The position numbers were made by a program, and so were the translations under genes. From NCBI GenBank assembly GCA_913052545.1, contig CAJXEF010000016.1, positions 1 to 20,803 on the forward strand: a stretch of DNA of 20,803 nucleotides. Reading direction: 5' to 3'. The DNA is from an uncultured Chloroflexota bacterium. Lineage in GTDB: Bacteria; Chloroflexota; Dehalococcoidia; UBA3495. Below are positions 1 through 7,606 of this stretch, piece after piece. Position 1 is the stretch's first letter, and every line of letters starts with the position of its first letter. The notes below the pieces were generated by a model. It saw only the letters and a list, made by a program, of their open reading frames with translations, had not been told where the DNA came from and searched no databases.

Positions 1-1427
1 CAGGAATAGGTTTAAAAAACCTGGCTCTAGAAGTATTAGGCGAGGAAATGACGCCAATTACATCCTTGATTGGTACGGGTAAAAAACAAATTACCTTTGA
101 TCAAGTGCCTATCGATATAGGCGCTCCGTATGCTGCTGCAGATGCCGACATGACGGGCCGATTGCGATCAATTTTTGAACCTCAAATACAGAATCAAAGC
201 TTTAGTGGTTTGTTTTCTAACGTAGAAATACCGTTAATCCCTGTGTTAGTAAACATGGAATATCAAGGGATTAAGCTAGATGCAGGCGTGCTCCGCGAAA
301 TGTCCCATGATTTGAACGAACAGATGATAGAAACCGAGCAAGAACTCTACCAATCTATCGGGCATACGGTAAACATTAACTCTCCTCAACAACTGAGTGA
401 TCTGCTATTCAAAGAACTCGGCTTACCGCATACCAAGCGAACTAAAACCGGATATTCGACTGATGCTAATTCCCTAGAATCATTAAAAGGTCTCCATCCA
501 GTAGTAGATAATATCTTAGGATACCGTCAAGTAGCAAAATTAAAGTCTACCTACGTAGACGCATTGCCAGATATGGTGAATCCTCGCACCGGGAGGATTC
601 ATACCAGTTATAACCAAACTGGATCCGCTACTGGCCGGATCTCAAGCAGTGATCCCAATTTGCAAAATATACCGATACGGACCGAGTTAGGACGGCAAGT
701 TAGGAGGGCTTTCGTAGCCCCGGATTCCCCTCGATCGTTGTTATTTTCCGCAGACTATTCCCAAATTGAACTGCGGGTCTTAGCCCATTTATCACAAGAC
801 CGAGGTTTGTTAGAAGCCTTTAAAAAAGGTGAGGATATTCACTCTGCAACAGCATCATTGATGTTCGAAACTCCCATCAACGAAGTTGATTCTGAAATGA
901 GACGAATCGCTAAGGTTCTGAATTTTGGAGTCATATATGGTTTGTCTGCACATGGTATATCCCAACAAACAGGATTCAGCAGGGAAGAAGGAAACAATTT
1001 TATACAATCATACTTCAGCAAATATCCGGGGATATCAGAATACCTCGATATTGTGAAAACCAACGCCAGAGAAACCCATTATGTGGAGACGCTACTGGGC
1101 CGTCGTAGGGCAGTACCCGAAATAAACGCTTCCAATTTCAACGTGAGGAATGCGGCGGAACGTATGGCCATAAACATGCCTATCCAGGGAACCGCCGCAG
1201 ACATTATGAAAATAGCTATGATAAGAGTCCACGACCAATTGGCTAACCAAAATATGGCTACAAAAATGCTCCTCCAAGTCCACGACGAGCTGGTCTTCGA
1301 GACACCCGTAGAAGAACTCGACACCCTAAAAACTTTGGTGTCAGATGAAATGTCATCTGCAATGGACCTTGATGTGACCCTAAAAGTAGATATGAAATGG
1401 GGATCCACTTGGGGAGACATGGAATAG
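1..1427 (+). CDS. polA: DNA polymerase I, C-terminal part (5' end cut by window edge)
   Basis: DNA polymerase I fills gaps and removes primers during replication and repair. The reading frame is open from base 3 to the left edge, so the ATG at base 48 is internal and the 5'-nuclease domain lies outside the window. Numbering from that ATG, residues 1-60 are the end of the 3'-5' exonuclease domain, with an intact Exo III pattern Y28-AAA-D32. The polymerase domain carries motif A (D236YSQIELR), the O-helix motif B (R286 to NFGVIYG298, with Phe293 at the position that selects against dideoxynucleotides) and motif C (VHDE, 411-414). These are all the catalytic landmarks of family A. The Exo III motif suggests proofreading may be retained, but Exo I and II are not visible. 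The gene ends in TAG, and no other gene overlaps it. Confidence 0.97.
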   Translation, partial: GIGLKNLALEVLGEEMTPITSLIGTGKKQITFDQVPIDIGAPYAAADADMTGRLRSIFEPQIQNQSFSGLFSNVEIPLIPVLVNMEYQGIKLDAGVLREMSHDLNEQMIETEQELYQSIGHTVNINSPQQLSDLLFKELGLPHTKRTKTGYSTDANSLESLKGLHPVVDNILGYRQVAKLKSTYVDALPDMVNPRTGRIHTSYNQTGSATGRISSSDPNLQNIPIRTELGRQVRRAFVAPDSPRSLLFSADYSQIELRVLAHLSQDRGLLEAFKKGEDIHSATASLMFETPINEVDSEMRRIAKVLNFGVIYGLSAHGISQQTGFSREEGNNFIQSYFSKYPGISEYLDIVKTNARETHYVETLLGRRRAVPEINASNFNVRNAAERMAINMPIQGTAADIMKIAMIRVHDQLANQNMATKMLLQVHDELVFETPVEELDTLKTLVSDEMSSAMDLDVTLKVDMKWGSTWGDME

Positions 1428-1592
1428 ACTAAAGGGAGCCTTTCGTGTTATTCACGCAGTTAACGCAAGATATTAAATTATGTTCGGAAAATGGCTTCCT
1501 ACATTAAGAATTTGCTGGTATCCATACAGATTATAAAGAAATAAAGCGCACTTTTTAGAAATGGGAAATTTCATCCTATTCATGGAGGCCAT
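1428..1592. other. polA-citE-like intergenic region
   Basis: This 165-base gap holds no supportable gene. Just after the polA stop there is a short dyad, AAAGG-gag-CCTTT (1431-1443). It has no following T-run, so I do not call it a terminator. GGAGG at 1584-1588 is the ribosome binding site of the next gene. I could not find a convincing promoter. Confidence 0.5.
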
Positions 1593-2471
1593 TTGGACCT
1601 TTTACGTAGTTTGATTTTCGTTCCGGGCAACCGACCCAACATGTTGGAACGCGCAAAGAATTTTAAGACCGATATAGTGATGGTAGACTTAGAAGATTCT
1701 GTTCCACCCAGTGAAAAAATTACTGCGCGTGAATTAGCGTCAGAATGGGTTACTACATTAACTGGTAATAACCAAAAGGTTATGATCAGGGTAAATGCTT
1801 TAGACACAGGGTTAACAAAAGACGATCTAACTAGAATAGTCAGCCCACAGTTATACGGTATCAGCTTGGGCAAAGTCAGCTCCCGATGGGATATCCAGTC
1901 AACTGACCGGGTGTTAGTAGAGCTAGAAGAACGCTTAATGATTCCTGTTGGCACTGTCAAGATAATACCTTGGATTGAAACCGCCAAAGCAATTATGGAA
2001 TTAGATGCTATAGCTAACGCATCTAAGCGTATAATTGCCATCGCGTTTGGAGCTGAGGATTACACAAATGATATGGGGATTCTACGAACCGATATGGGAG
2101 CAGAAGTCGAATTCCCTAGATCAGCTGTCGCCATTGCCGCTAGATCCGCTAATATAGCGGCCCTCGATAGCCCATTTGTATCTTTTAAAGATACCGTCAA
2201 CCTCAAAGCGGATTCAATGAAAGCTCGCCAATTAGGTTATACGGGGAAATTTGCGATCCACCCAGATCAGCTGGAAATAATCAATCAAACTTTCAGCCCG
2301 TCGAAAGAAGACATCGAGTATGCTCTCCGAGTTGTCGAAGGCTGGAACGAAGCCTTGAAGATCGGACGCGGCTCTTTTGATCTTGACGGTAAAATGGTGG
2401 ACGTACCTGTAGTTAAGCGGGCACAGAATTTATTGGCTCTTTCTCAATCCATCACAGAGAACTACCAGTGA
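1593..2471 (+). CDS. CitE/HpcH-family acyl-CoA lyase (malyl-CoA or citramalyl-CoA lyase-like)
   Basis: This is a 292-residue TIM-barrel lyase of the HpcH/HpaI aldolase / citrate lyase beta family. Such enzymes cleave or form beta-hydroxyacyl-CoA thioesters with glyoxylate, pyruvate or acetyl-CoA using Mg2+. Diagnostic pieces are the N-terminal SLIFVPGNRPNML, the VDLEDSV segment (31-37), IRVNAL (65-70, substrate Arg66), PWIET with Glu129 and GAEDYTNDMG with Asp156 as the expected Mg2+ ligands, and the C-terminal KFAIHPDQ. The start is TTG preceded by GGAGG with a 4-base spacer; it puts the protein start where the family normally begins. There are no citrate lyase alpha or gamma genes nearby, so this is a stand-alone enzyme and not a citrate lyase subunit. 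Malyl-CoA, methylmalyl-CoA and citramalyl-CoA are all possible substrates, and the sequence alone does not decide between them. Confidence 0.85.
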   Translation: MDLLRSLIFVPGNRPNMLERAKNFKTDIVMVDLEDSVPPSEKITARELASEWVTTLTGNNQKVMIRVNALDTGLTKDDLTRIVSPQLYGISLGKVSSRWDIQSTDRVLVELEERLMIPVGTVKIIPWIETAKAIMELDAIANASKRIIAIAFGAEDYTNDMGILRTDMGAEVEFPRSAVAIAARSANIAALDSPFVSFKDTVNLKADSMKARQLGYTGKFAIHPDQLEIINQTFSPSKEDIEYALRVVEGWNEALKIGRGSFDLDGKMVDVPVVKRAQNLLALSQSITENYQ

Positions 2472-2514
2472 TGCGAGCAATGTTATCAGGTTGTTTCGGA
2501 ATCAATACATTTAA

Positions 2515-2901
2515 ATGAATTCTCAAAATGACAGAATAATCCTACAAGGCATGAGATTCTATGGATTCCATGGCGTAAATCCAGAAGAAAAGACCTTAGG
2601 CCAAACCTATTTGGTTGATTGTGAGGTCACCTTAGACCTCTCGAAAGCAGGTATATCGGATAATTTGAACGATACAGTAAGCTATACTCACATATACAGG
2701 GTAGTTAGATCAGTCATTGAAGGAGAATCTAAAAATCTGTTGGAAGCGCTGGCAGAATCTATAGCTAACAAGGTCATAAATGAGTTCAATATTCAATCTA
2801 TAAGAATTACAATCATCAAACCGAATCCCCCCATAAAAGGATCAAATATAAATCAAGCCGCGGTTGAGATTAGTCGCCACCGTACCGAGCCCTTAAACTA
2901 A
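2515..2901 (+). CDS. folB: dihydroneopterin aldolase
   Basis: FolB converts 7,8-dihydroneopterin to 6-hydroxymethyl-dihydropterin and glycolaldehyde in folate synthesis. At 128 residues it is the usual length. The signature runs through RIILQGMRFYGFHGVNPEEK (7-26, with the catalytic/pterin-proximal Glu24 or Glu25), a VSYTHIY segment with Tyr57, LLEALAE (75-81) and the catalytic Lys102 in IIKPNPPI. A stop codon sits directly in front of the ATG, so this is the earliest possible start. No strong Shine-Dalgarno is seen. It follows the lyase gene by 43 bases on the same strand and may be translated from the same message. No other folate gene is in the window. Confidence 0.95.
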   Translation: MNSQNDRIILQGMRFYGFHGVNPEEKTLGQTYLVDCEVTLDLSKAGISDNLNDTVSYTHIYRVVRSVIEGESKNLLEALAESIANKVINEFNIQSIRITIIKPNPPIKGSNINQAAVEISRHRTEPLN

Positions 2902-2979
2902 ATTTGGATATTCTCAGCTAAAGATGCCAACCAGAACCCCAATACCAGGATTTATGCACATTAACTCAGGAGGTTTTTC

Positions 2980-4572
2980 GTGAGCTTACAAGGTATCGCA
3001 ACAGCAAAGGACTTCCATGAATCGACCAAACTAAACTACATAAATCTCGATACCAAACCACCTTTGTACAAGGACTACAAACAGCTACCATCAATTGAGT
3101 TGTCGCGAGATTTGGGATTGCCGACTTTCCCTACAGTAGATGCCATGTCGGATTGGAACAATTCGATTACTGGCAACATAGATCTCGGCACAGTCTCCAA
3201 ATTATTATATTATTCCGCAGGTATAATCCGGACAGCTAACCACCCGACGGCAGGTGAAGTACATTACAGGGCTGCCGCATCAGCCGGTGCTCTTTACCCT
3301 GTAGAAACATATTTGTTATGCCAAGACCTAGATGGCATCGAAGCAGGGATATACCATTTCGCACCACACGAATTTGCTTTAAGGCAAATCCGGGCAGGAG
3401 ATTATCGCCGACTTCTAGCCGATGCAACGGCTGAAAATCAAGATATCCTCCAATCATCTGCCACATTGATCTTCACAACTTTATTTTGGAGAAGCACATG
3501 GAAATATAGATCGAGGGGATACCGCTATTGTTATTGGGATACCGGTACCATGATTTCTAATTTGCTATCTACCGTGGCTGCCTGTCAAGTATCTGCTAGG
3601 TTGATCACCGGGTTTATAGATTCCCAAGTAAACGCTATTCTTTCAATCGATGGGGTAGAAGAATCCACAACATGTCTGGTCCCCTTATCTGGAGTAACAC
3701 CTTTGCAGCCAATTACTTCTCCTCCGACATTGCAGCGCGTTGATCCAGATAACCTTCAATCACACCTCCCATCGTTAAGATATGCTGACCTAGAAGCGGT
3801 ACACTCAGCCTCATTACTGTCAACATCCAAAGAAGTCCTTGATTGGCGGGCTAAAGCGGCATCCAATCAACCTAAATTACTTATCCAGGAGACCACAAAT
3901 TGCAACACATCAGATCCAGGTTCTAGACCACTAGCGCAAACCATCTTAAATCGAGGAAGTACACGGCGTTTCACTCACGACCCGATCCCGCTAAATCAGT
4001 TCCTGACAGTTATTGATAACGCAATACACTGTCTCCCTTTAGACTTCTCCGTATCTGAGTTAGACACCCTGGTAGATCTTTACGTTATCGTCAATTCTGT
4101 CGACACATTAGCGTCCGGAGCCTATTTTTATTCAATACAAGAGAAACGGTTAGATATTTTAAAACCAGGTGATTTCCGTGACGAAGCAGGTCATCTCGGG
4201 TTCGAACAGGCGCTACCTGCCGATGCATCTGCGGTGTTCTTTTTCATGGCCGATCTAGAGAAGGTTCTTAATCGTTGTGGTAGTCGAGGATACAGAATTG
4301 CTCAGATGGAATCAGGAGTTTTAGGAGGCAATCTGTATTTGGGGATGCATTCTCTAGGGTTTGGATCTACTGGCCTTACTTTTTTTGATGATGAAATAAC
4401 CGAATTCTTCTCTCCTCATGCAAAAAATAAAAGCACCTTGTTCGTTATACCTGTGGGTAACAAGCATAGCCGAAACCTAGTCAGGCCATTCCGGTCCAAG
4501 ATGGCCACCAAGTTAGATGCGTTAGCCAGAGGAGCAGGGCATAATTTAACCCAAATCACCGATTCTAAATAG
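2980..4572 (+). CDS. tandem-domain SagB-type nitroreductase family oxidoreductase
   Basis: A 530-residue protein made of two nitroreductase-fold domains, related to SagB/ThcOx FMN dehydrogenases that oxidise azolines to azoles in RiPP maturation. The start is GTG, with a strong AGGAGG six bases upstream. Domain 1 (about 40-240) has SAGALYPVE (101-109), GIYHFAPH, and RSTWKYRSRGYRYCYWDTG (171-189), all SagB hallmarks. However, its N-terminal Arg-x-Ser-x-Arg FMN motif is replaced by WNNSITGN (59-66). Domain 2 (about 315-500) keeps R325-G-S327-T-R329 and a GFGSTGL segment (460-466), but lacks the SAGALYP loop. No cyclodehydratase, YcaO or precursor peptide gene is in the window, so a RiPP role is not supported by context. 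The substrate is unknown. The neighbours are folB upstream and a convergent TPR gene downstream. Confidence 0.88.
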   Translation: MSLQGIATAKDFHESTKLNYINLDTKPPLYKDYKQLPSIELSRDLGLPTFPTVDAMSDWNNSITGNIDLGTVSKLLYYSAGIIRTANHPTAGEVHYRAAASAGALYPVETYLLCQDLDGIEAGIYHFAPHEFALRQIRAGDYRRLLADATAENQDILQSSATLIFTTLFWRSTWKYRSRGYRYCYWDTGTMISNLLSTVAACQVSARLITGFIDSQVNAILSIDGVEESTTCLVPLSGVTPLQPITSPPTLQRVDPDNLQSHLPSLRYADLEAVHSASLLSTSKEVLDWRAKAASNQPKLLIQETTNCNTSDPGSRPLAQTILNRGSTRRFTHDPIPLNQFLTVIDNAIHCLPLDFSVSELDTLVDLYVIVNSVDTLASGAYFYSIQEKRLDILKPGDFRDEAGHLGFEQALPADASAVFFFMADLEKVLNRCGSRGYRIAQMESGVLGGNLYLGMHSLGFGSTGLTFFDDEITEFFSPHAKNKSTLFVIPVGNKHSRNLVRPFRSKMATKLDALARGAGHNLTQITDSK

Positions 4573-4599
4573 GATTAAACTACACTAAGAGAAATTCCC

Positions 4600-4615
4600 G
4601 AGTTAGCAACTCTTT
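4600..4615 (+). terminator. possible weak terminator after the nitroreductase gene
   Basis: A small perfect hairpin, GAGTT-agc-AACTC (4600-4612), is followed by TTT. It lies between convergent genes and overlaps the stop codon of the TPR gene. The stem is only five pairs and the T-run is short, so activity is uncertain. Confidence 0.3.
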
Positions 4616-5384
4616 ATGATTCCCACTCGTTTGCATCATCAACTAAATCTGGGTTGTCTTGATCATCGAAATCATCATCTTCCATATATCTCATAAGATT
4701 GTCATCCAAATAAACCCTTGAATCCTCTCTTTTTTTGAATGGAAACCCTGATATACGTTGAGCAGATGGATCTCTATAAGTTTCTTGAATGATAATTAAA
4801 ACACCTTGTTCATTAGCACTTACGACTGCCGACTTATAACGATTACCTAGATTCATGAGCCGAATGAGTCTAGCCGACAATCTGGGTTCTATTCTCCCGA
4901 GAGACTCACCGTCCAGCAACTGAACCTCAATAGTATTCTTATTGATTTCTAGTGAAAGAGGATGCCCAGGCCCAATCGTCTCCAAAATAAACCCTGAAAC
5001 CACATTTTTTAACAGCGTTGTGCCGGATTTACCACTTTGCTCCATGAAAATATGTGCGTCCCCATTAGACTTTGTCCTATGTTTCGTAATGTTCGGAATT
5101 ATTTCAAGTTTATCCAACCGTGACACATTCTTTTTGGCTATGACATTGTATGGTGATATCTCAATGACTTGAGCCAATAAGGCTCTAGCCTCCACGAATT
5201 GATTGAGCTCTATGAGAGATTTGGCAAGACGATTCATTGTTTCCACATCTTCCGGGTAGTCACATAAGATGGCTTTGTTACATCCGACAGCTTCGTCCCA
5301 TTGGCCATTCAAAGCAAAAGCTACCGCTTTTTTGGTTAGTTCCTCTTTTAACTTAGAAATTGGAGATTTAGTGATTTCCTGCAT
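4614..5384 (-). CDS. TPR protein with conserved beta-rich C-terminal domain
   Basis: A 256-residue soluble protein with no signal peptide or membrane segment. Residues 10-90 read as two TPR-like helical hairpins (KAVAFALNGQWDEAVGCNKA, then RLAKSLIELNQFVEARALL), a fold used for protein-protein contacts. Residues 110-225 form a beta-rich domain with the landmarks IFMEQSGKSGTTLL, GESLGRIEPRLSARLI, LGNRYKSAVVSA and QETYRDPS. I recall this arrangement as recurring in Chloroflexota TPR proteins, but I know of no function. The tail is strongly acidic (repeated D/E, 231-256). The ATG start has GGAGA ten bases upstream. It is the last gene of the - strand block, 186 bases after the glycosyltransferase. 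A regulatory or chaperone-like adaptor role would be a guess. Confidence 0.75.
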   Translation of the reverse strand: MQEITKSPISKLKEELTKKAVAFALNGQWDEAVGCNKAILCDYPEDVETMNRLAKSLIELNQFVEARALLAQVIEISPYNVIAKKNVSRLDKLEIIPNITKHRTKSNGDAHIFMEQSGKSGTTLLKNVVSGFILETIGPGHPLSLEINKNTIEVQLLDGESLGRIEPRLSARLIRLMNLGNRYKSAVVSANEQGVLIIIQETYRDPSAQRISGFPFKKREDSRVYLDDNLMRYMEDDDFDDQDNPDLVDDANEWES

Positions 5385-5570
5385 TAGTTAGATGTCTCCA
5401 TATGTGGCAGTATTAAACGATTAATCTGTGTATAAGAACTTGATTGTTGACAACTAAGTTTTACCATTAATTGCCATTAATAAGTCCATACAAACATCTG
5501 ACGTGATTTAAGGAAACTAAAGTGAAATTAGTTGGATCTTATACGAATCCCGTAAGCAATCCTCGGCCTT
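5385..5570. other. spacer between glycosyltransferase and TPR genes, with paired direct repeat
   Basis: There is no supportable gene in these 186 bases. An 8-base direct repeat, CCATTAAT, occurs at 5464-5471 and 5474-5481, one helical turn apart, about 80-97 bases upstream of the TPR start. A TTGTCA sequence (- strand, 5448-5453) lacks a -10 box at proper spacing, so no promoter is called. Confidence 0.4.
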
Positions 5571-6293
5571 TCAGAAATTCGAGTCAAATTTATGTATCCA
5601 CCTAATCTTGAACAAATCCCAAGTCATCAAAAGCGAATCTAATATTGGACGTACTTTGCTACTAGGCATGTAATACCAATCAATATTGATCTCACGGACT
5701 CTTATTCCAGCACGCTGTGCCAAAAAAAGAATCTCGACATCGAAGGCAAATCCATTGATTCGTTGTTTTTTGAATAGCTCAAATACTTGTTCGCCAGTGA
5801 AACACTTAAAACCGCACTGAGTGTCTGTAATGTCCCGAATCGCTAATCCGCGAACCAAAATATTGTAGATCCGTCCCATAAAGTGTCTAATAATTGGCTC
5901 CCCAATCCTCTTCGATAATTGAAGTTCTCTAGACCCAATTACTATTTCCGTACACTTTGAATCGGGAACGAAAAATCGGTCCAGCTGGTCTATTGCCATC
6001 GAAAGGTCTGCGTCACATATAAATCTATGGATCCCAGCAGAAAAAAGCACACCATTTTTTATCGCCCAACCTTTTCCTGCATGAGTTAGTTCTAGGATCT
6101 TTATATGGGTTTCTTTAGTGATAAAACCCTTAACTAAGGATATTGTAGAGTCAGTGCTACCATCATCACAAACAACGACCTCCCATGAATAATGTTTCGA
6201 ACTTAGGAAGGCAACAATGCGTTGTAAAGTGGCGATAATGCGCTCTTCTTCATTGAAAACTGGAATCACCACGGAAAGACTAGGTTGAAGCAC
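5571..6293 (-). CDS. family 2 glycosyltransferase, dolichyl/polyprenyl-phosphate hexose synthase-like
   Basis: A 240-residue GT-A fold glycosyltransferase resembling the ALG5/DPM1 group, which transfers a hexose from a nucleotide sugar to a polyprenyl phosphate. Visible motifs are SVVIPVFNEEERI at the N-terminus, CDDGSTD (nucleotide binding), GKGWAIKNG, the metal-binding DAD in CDADLSM, and DTQCGFKCF. It has no C-terminal membrane helix or GtrA-type domain, so it would act at the cytoplasmic face of the membrane. The start is GTG with only a weak Shine-Dalgarno, but the conserved core begins within six residues of it. It follows lysC by 27 bases on the same strand, so the two are probably cotranscribed. 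The sugar and lipid acceptor cannot be read from the sequence. Confidence 0.85.
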   Translation of the reverse strand: MLQPSLSVVIPVFNEEERIIATLQRIVAFLSSKHYSWEVVVCDDGSTDSTISLVKGFITKETHIKILELTHAGKGWAIKNGVLFSAGIHRFICDADLSMAIDQLDRFFVPDSKCTEIVIGSRELQLSKRIGEPIIRHFMGRIYNILVRGLAIRDITDTQCGFKCFTGEQVFELFKKQRINGFAFDVEILFLAQRAGIRVREINIDWYYMPSSKVRPILDSLLMTWDLFKIRWIHKFDSNF

Positions 6294-6320
6294 TATAACT
6301 CACGAGATATCTGATAATTC

Positions 6321-7547
6321 TTACCCATCATCATCTAACGAAAACCCACGGTGAAGCAACCGAACTGCTTCTAAAACCTGTTCTTCTCTTATGATACATG
6401 AAATCCGTATCTCCGAAGTAGTTATCATATCAATGTTTACATTACCATCGGCCAGAATACGAAACATATGAGATGCATAACCAGGAGTGTTCTGCATGCC
6501 AGACCCCACTATACTTACACAAGAAAGACCGTCATCATTAACTACTCCAGACGCTCCAATATTTTGCGCAACCGGAATAACTTCGTCCAACGTTTTCGCC
6601 AAGTCACTAGTCGCTACGGTAAAGCTAATATCTGTTGTCTTGTCCTGGCTAGCATTTTGAACAATCGTATCTACACTAATGCCCACGTCGGCTAGCGGTT
6701 CAAACAAATTAGCTGCAATGCCTGGTTGATCTGGAAGAGACCGAACAGTTACTTTGGAAATCCCTAACTGATACGCAACACCTGTAACCTTATAACGATT
6801 TTCCATGCTATTACCTTTAATCTCATCGTGAATTAGGGTTCCTATAATATTATTAAAGCTAGAAGCGACGTATATTGGAACATGGTACACTGCAGCCAAC
6901 TCTATAGACCTCGGATGCATCTTTGCCCCCATGCTAGCTAACTCCAACATATCCTCATATCCAACTTCAAGGATTTTACGAGCATTTGGAACTACTCTTG
7001 GATCGGCAGTATATATACCATCCACATCGGTATATACCTCACAACGATCCGCCTCTAATACCGCGGCTAACGCCACAGCGGTCGTGTCCGAACCACCTCT
7101 ACCTAACGTAGTAATATCTAAGCCATCAGTGATTCCTTGAAATCCTGCTATTACGACGATTCGTCCTGAAGATAATTCTTTACGAACCCGTTCCTGATCA
7201 ACCAAGTTAATCCTAGCATTGCCATATGCCTCATCTGTGTGGATTCCTACTTGATATCCACTTAAACTAATTGCGTCGTATCCCAAGTTTTTTAAGATAA
7301 TAGCTAATAGAGTACAAGAAACTATTTCCCCGGTTGCCAATAGTGCGTCAAGTTCCCGTGGATCTGGATCATTAGTAATTGACTTGGCTAGTTGAACTAA
7401 ACGATCGGTCGAATCTCCCATAGCCGAAACTATTACGACTACATTTAACCCCTCATCCTTTGAGTGAACTATCTGATTTGCAACATTTTCAAGTTTACTA
7501 ATGTCAGATAAGGAACTGCCGCCATACTTTTGGACGATTATACCCAA
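6321..7547 (-). CDS. lysC: aspartate kinase with two ACT domains
   Basis: Aspartokinase phosphorylates L-aspartate, the first step to lysine, threonine and methionine. The 408 residues hold the kinase domain with K7YGGSSL13, the nucleotide-binding LGRGGSDT (148-155), VYTDVDGIYTADPR (171-184) and MGAKMHPRS (206-214). Two ACT domains follow, starting near residues 264 (VTVRSLPDQPGIAA) and 343 (VSIVGSGMQNTPGYA), which normally bind the feedback amino acid. The start is TTG with AGGAGA seven bases upstream, and the protein begins exactly at the conserved first strand. The gene is 59 bases after thrB and 27 before the glycosyltransferase. An in-frame ATG at codon 248 with its own Shine-Dalgarno could start a separate regulatory subunit (reported separately). 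Confidence 0.97.
   Translation of the reverse strand: MGIIVQKYGGSSLSDISKLENVANQIVHSKDEGLNVVVIVSAMGDSTDRLVQLAKSITNDPDPRELDALLATGEIVSCTLLAIILKNLGYDAISLSGYQVGIHTDEAYGNARINLVDQERVRKELSSGRIVVIAGFQGITDGLDITTLGRGGSDTTAVALAAVLEADRCEVYTDVDGIYTADPRVVPNARKILEVGYEDMLELASMGAKMHPRSIELAAVYHVPIYVASSFNNIIGTLIHDEIKGNSMENRYKVTGVAYQLGISKVTVRSLPDQPGIAANLFEPLADVGISVDTIVQNASQDKTTDISFTVATSDLAKTLDEVIPVAQNIGASGVVNDDGLSCVSIVGSGMQNTPGYASHMFRILADGNVNIDMITTSEIRISCIIREEQVLEAVRLLHRGFSLDDDG
6804..6818 (-). promoter_or_regulatory. candidate internal ribosome binding site and ATG inside lysC
   Basis: On the - strand, AAAGG (6814-6818) lies seven bases before an in-frame ATG (6806-6804, codon 248 of lysC), at the junction between the kinase and ACT domains. 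Starting here gives a 161-residue ACT-only product. Bacillus subtilis aspartokinase II is known to make its beta subunit (163 residues) from an internal start in a 408-codon lysC. Use of this site here is inference. Confidence 0.45.
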
Positions 7548-7606
7548 TTATTTATCTCCTAAAACAAAGACCCATTCCTAGCATACATAGGTGATCAAAG
7601 GATCTG

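Noticed and set aside
1431..1443. AAAGG/CCTTT dyad after polA as a terminator
   Set aside because: The five-base stem has no following T-run.
1580..2041. 153-codon open frame on the - strand
   Set aside because: It is antisense to the CitE-like lyase, with low-complexity hydrophobic/basic content and no ribosome binding site.
4197..4212. tRNA T-loop-like GGTTCGAAC
   Set aside because: It falls inside the nitroreductase coding sequence, and there is no acceptor or anticodon stem around it.
5447..5452. TTGACA on the + strand as a promoter
   Set aside because: There is no -10 box at 15-19 bases, and no + strand gene lies downstream.
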